Shown in pieces: positions 61,721 through 63,003 of a DNA stretch of 63,003 nucleotides. The DNA is taken from positions 1-63,003 of the forward strand of contig DATKGX010000033.1 in assembly GCA_035510555.1 (NCBI GenBank), in the 5' to 3' direction. Numbering within the stretch: the stretch's first letter is position 1; each line of letters starts with the position of its first letter. The translations under genes and the position numbers were made by a program. Source of the DNA: DATKGX01 sp035510555. GTDB taxonomy: Bacteria > Patescibacteriota > Microgenomatia > Levybacterales > UBA12049. The notes under the pieces were generated by a model. It did not search any database. It had not been told where the DNA came from and saw nothing but the letters and a program-made list of their open reading frames with translations.

Positions 61721-62263
61721 TTATGAAAGCTGGTGAAGCATTGACTTAGTTTTTAAGCTTCTCTCCAGAATATTCTCGATCAACTCTTGTGTATTTATTT
61801 TCGTAGTTGAACTTGATTGAGTATGAAAGCCTAATAACCTTAATAACTCCAATTCAAATTCATAAATAATTTCCTGTAGATTCTCTTCTTTTGATAATTT
61901 CCTAAGCGTCCGGCCTAAAAGCATGAAGACCTCCGGATTTTCCTGATTTTCAGCGCACAGTCCGTCAATGAGTTCACAAACGTGGTAGGCAAAACCAATC
62001 CGCTTGAGATCTTTTTTAAGTAAGGGAAAACTTTCTTTCGATTCAACTTCGGTTAAAACCGGCATGCCTTTACCCTGATATAAACCGAAAATACAATAAT
62101 TCAACGGCTCAATGTGGGGAGAACGGCGGCTGGCAATTTTCCGAACACCCGTCGCTTTTACCTTAATTTTGCCGTTTTTCTTGGTAAAGATGGTGACAAT
62201 TCTGTCGGCTTCGGAGTAGTTACTGCGCTTAATAACTATGCCTTCAGCTCTAAAAGATCGCAT
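61721..62263 (-). CDS. recO: RecO, short form without zinc finger
   Basis: 180 aa against about 240 usually. The N-terminal OB fold is clear (RSFRAEGIVIKRSNYSEADRIVTIFTKKNGKIKVKATGVRKIASR); the helical region follows (ELIDGLCAENQENPEVFMLLGRTL...FELELLRLLGFH). The C-terminal four-Cys zinc site is absent. A DNA-annealing and RecF-pathway role is expected. GAGGT precedes the ATG; it follows the DUF4012 gene closely and is probably co-transcribed. Confidence 0.82.
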   Translation of the reverse strand: MRSFRAEGIVIKRSNYSEADRIVTIFTKKNGKIKVKATGVRKIASRRSPHIEPLNYCIFGLYQGKGMPVLTEVESKESFPLLKKDLKRIGFAYHVCELIDGLCAENQENPEVFMLLGRTLRKLSKEENLQEIIYEFELELLRLLGFHTQSSSTTKINTQELIENILERSLKTKSMLHQLS

Positions 62264-62264
62264 A

Positions 62265-63003
62265 TTACCTCAACTTGAGATTAAAGGTTTTATCGGAAGA
62301 AAGATTAAACTGTTCTAACGTTCTACCACCCGTAGTCAGAGTGTAGGCGCTATCCGCAGTCCCGCCTTGCTTTTGCACCATTAACGGCAAGAGTGAACTT
62401 TGCGCCAGTTTGAAGGGCAATTTGTAGGAAACCGTTAATTTTGCCACACCCTGCGGCCTAACGGTTAAGAAACCATCAAAAACGGTTTTACCCAAATCCT
62501 CATAGGTGGTCATTTTTACTTCCGAGCCCGTGTTGGAGATTAACTGACTACCTTGGGGCACATAAATTCGCACCCAATCTCTTAAGACAGCATTTAAACA
62601 TAAGTTCCCTCTCTCCAAATTACAATCTGACGGCGGATAAGGATTTTTGTAATCAACTGTTACTGTTTTAACGATTGAGCCATCACTTTGTAAATTATAA
62701 TCTTGGGTAACCGCTTCGCTGACAAACATGTTTGATTTTGCACCGCCAAAATTAGCCTCGTTAATATTAAAGTAGTCTCCGGCAAACGGCATCACTCTAC
62801 CGGCTGCATTCAATCCGTCAAAACCGGCTTGAGCATTAACATCATTCATGTAGAAAAGGACGTGTTTTTGGTTCATTTCCGAAAGCATGGTCTGGAATAA
62901 AGGTCCCCAGTAAAGCTTTGGCGAAGAAGAAAAAGCTTTGGACATAATCGCGTACATCAAATCGCCGATAATTCCTTTCCTGTTTTGCTTAACAATTTGG
63001 GCC
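62265..63003 (-). CDS. DUF4012-family protein, N-terminus beyond the window
   Basis: At least 246 aa of the C-terminal part; the frame stays open to the right edge, so it is partial. Recognised from KLYWGPLFQTMLSEMNQKHVLFYMND and VMPFAGDYFNINEANFGGAKSNMFV, typical of DUF4012 proteins common in Patescibacteria and Actinobacteria. The visible part is extracellular-type, beta-rich (VTQDYNLQSDGSIVKTVTVDYKNPYPPSDC). Function unknown; the stop lies 1 nt before the recO ATG. Confidence 0.75.
   Translation of the reverse strand, partial: AQIVKQNRKGIIGDLMYAIMSKAFSSSPKLYWGPLFQTMLSEMNQKHVLFYMNDVNAQAGFDGLNAAGRVMPFAGDYFNINEANFGGAKSNMFVSEAVTQDYNLQSDGSIVKTVTVDYKNPYPPSDCNLERGNLCLNAVLRDWVRIYVPQGSQLISNTGSEVKMTTYEDLGKTVFDGFLTVRPQGVAKLTVSYKLPFKLAQSSLLPLMVQKQGGTADSAYTLTTGGRTLEQFNLSSDKTFNLKLR

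Noticed and set aside
1..63003. CRISPR array, cas genes, transposase, integrase or prophage genes
   Set aside because: I found no regularly spaced repeats and no product with recognisable transposase, recombinase, Cas or phage structural motifs in the window.

Overview
The window looks like chromosome from an uncultivated, AT-rich member of the Candidate Phyla Radiation (Patescibacteria), most like Microgenomates. This is inferred from gene content, not from a marker search. Pointers are: tRNA genes without encoded CCA; a MurE with no N-terminal domain; short AtpH, RecO and FtsQ; a DUF4012 protein; a free-standing VirD4/HerA-like ATPase; and an IleRS with degenerate signature motifs. TGA and TAG are used as stops and TGG as Trp, so the ordinary bacterial code fits.

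Layout. 1-5957 is a complete F1Fo ATP synthase operon, atpBEFHAGDC (atpB may be cut at the left edge). 6003-6186 holds tRNA-Thr(CGT) plus an odd element in its 3' flank. 6.2-7.6 kb has a GGCT-like enzyme and a membrane-anchored Ig-like protein. 7.57-27.5 kb is a surface-glycan locus: Wzx-like flippase, O-antigen ligase/polymerase, RmlC, a sugar C-methyltransferase, GT2 and GT4 transferases, GT-C integral membrane transferases, two GT2::GT-C fusions and an SGNH-type enzyme. 27.6-30.2 kb is accessory: small and unknown genes, tRNA-Val(CAC), a second copy of the tRNA-flanking element and a tRNA fragment. 30.3-36.4 kb holds lepB, parB, rpmA, rplU, rodA and ileS. 36.45-38.6 kb is the VirD4/HerA-like ATPase. 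38.6-42.6 kb is the most unusual part: a candidate structured RNA, then a visibly GC-rich module (surface protein, zinc ribbon, Flp-type pilin, lipoprotein), then an AT-rich NYN nuclease gene behind a promoter-terminator cassette. Two extra copies of the FtsZ C-terminal codons flank the nuclease gene. 42.6-59.3 kb is a division and cell-wall (dcw) cluster on the minus strand, mraZ-rsmH-ftsL-ftsI-(DUF192)-murE-murC-murA-glmU halves-HAD-yvcK-mraY-ftsW-murG-ftsQ-ftsA-ftsZ, with no murD, murF or ddl. 59.3-63.0 kb has an anchored protein, an XRE regulator, glyS, recO and a partial DUF4012 gene.

Regulation. Many transcription units start with a sigma70-type -10 hexamer only 5-9 nt before the start codon, often with a -35 at 16-18 nt spacing. 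This predicts mostly leaderless mRNAs. Genes of the GC-rich module instead have Shine-Dalgarno sequences, which fits a foreign origin. The dcw operon has a strong promoter followed by MraZ boxes at 10-nt period.

Best leads for something undescribed: the ~100-nt element in the 3' flank of two different tRNA genes; the ftsZ-tail copies around the NYN cassette and beside the GC-rich pilin module; and the promoter-short RNA-terminator-nuclease layout at 41.8-42.54 kb.
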